Assembly: GCF_000716335.1 (NCBI RefSeq)
Contig: NZ_KL591003.1
Coordinates: forward strand, 88,463 to 152,462
Direction: 5' to 3'
Source of the DNA: Streptomyces sp. NRRL S-118
GTDB taxonomy: Bacteria > Actinomycetota > Actinomycetes > Streptomycetales > Streptomycetaceae
Length of the DNA stretch: 64,000 nucleotides
A model generated the notes under the pieces. The model saw nothing but the letters and a program-made list of their open reading frames with translations, ran no database searches and was not told where the DNA came from. The stretch's first letter is position 1. The number at the start of each line of letters is the position of its first letter. Shown one piece after another: positions 63,760 to 64,000 of this stretch. A program made the position numbers and the translations under genes.

Positions 63760-63880
63760 ACGAGCACCTCGCTTCCTCGTCGGTTCGGGACTGCGCTGCG
63801 GCGGACTGCCCTCAGCGGCGCCGACGGGCTGCGTGTACCCCGGCGTTGACGCGTCATGACACCGTGCCGTGGCGTACGGC

Positions 63881-64000
63881 TCACGCCGATCCGGCGGACC
63901 TCACCCTGCCGTCGCCCGCCGCGCGCTGCTCCGGCTCGGTGTCCGCGACGGCGAGGCGGAAGCTGCTCAGTCCTGCCGCGAGTGCGGCCCGCTCCGCGGG
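63881..64000 (-). CDS. Possible 3' end of a gene truncated by the window edge
   Basis: A minus-strand frame runs open from the window end to a TGA at 63881-63883, giving 39 residues (PAERAALAAGLSSFRLAVAD, then an Ala/Gly-rich tail). The composition is protein-like, but there is no recognisable motif and the start lies outside the window. Confidence 0.3.
   Translation of the reverse strand, partial: PAERAALAAGLSSFRLAVADTEPEQRAAGDGRVRSAGSA

Overview
The window looks like an accessory stretch of a Streptomyces chromosome or that of a close relative. G+C is very high, GTG starts are common, co-directional genes overlap by 4 bp (ATGA/GTGA), and the gene families are typical of the genus (LAL and AraC regulators, a MocR regulator, an SLT-domain secreted protein, an HGxxPAAW-type membrane protein, a CsbD-like peptide). 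I saw no rRNA or tRNA gene, insertion sequence, CRISPR array or replication origin. All names rest on motif recognition, since no database search was possible.

Layout. 0.4-9.4 kb: an ABC exporter pair; a PLP-dependent gamma-lyase-type enzyme divergent from a MocR regulator, with a perfect operator between them; a small hypothetical gene; a decayed subtilase; and a secreted polysaccharide lyase. 10.1-26.6 kb: a tightly coupled six-gene operon for a PUFA-synthase-like iterative megasynthase (duplicated flavin-barrel/KS-AT-ACP-KR; then KS-AT-DH-PPTase), a free ACP, an alpha/beta hydrolase, a glycosyltransferase and a methyltransferase. Its start carries a consensus promoter boxed in by an inverted repeat. 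27-40 kb: a secreted transglycosylase with a structured leader, a LAL regulator, a DUF2252 protein, a potassium channel, a CsbD-like peptide, TetR- and MarR-controlled membrane proteins, a secreted beta-propeller protein and an AraC remnant.

40.7-49.0 kb (minus strand): a class I lanthipeptide operon. A 68-residue precursor is followed by a 16-bp perfect hairpin, a full-length LanB, a LanC, a second stand-alone SpaB_C/thiopeptide-type protein, an ABC exporter and a GNAT acetyltransferase 13 nt behind it. No leader protease, immunity protein or regulator is visible nearby. 49.7-64 kb: a HAD phosphatase, AraC, LysR and TetR regulators with neighbouring targets, a methyltransferase, a DHFR-like reductase, a sirtuin, a TetR-controlled heterodimeric ABC exporter with two identical-type operators, a SixA-like phosphatase and an SRPBCC protein.

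The two best candidates for undescribed biology are the glycolipid-type PUFA-like operon, with its fused and duplicated enoyl-reductase-like barrel, and the lanthipeptide operon, with its unusual core peptide, second SpaB_C protein and terminal acetyltransferase.
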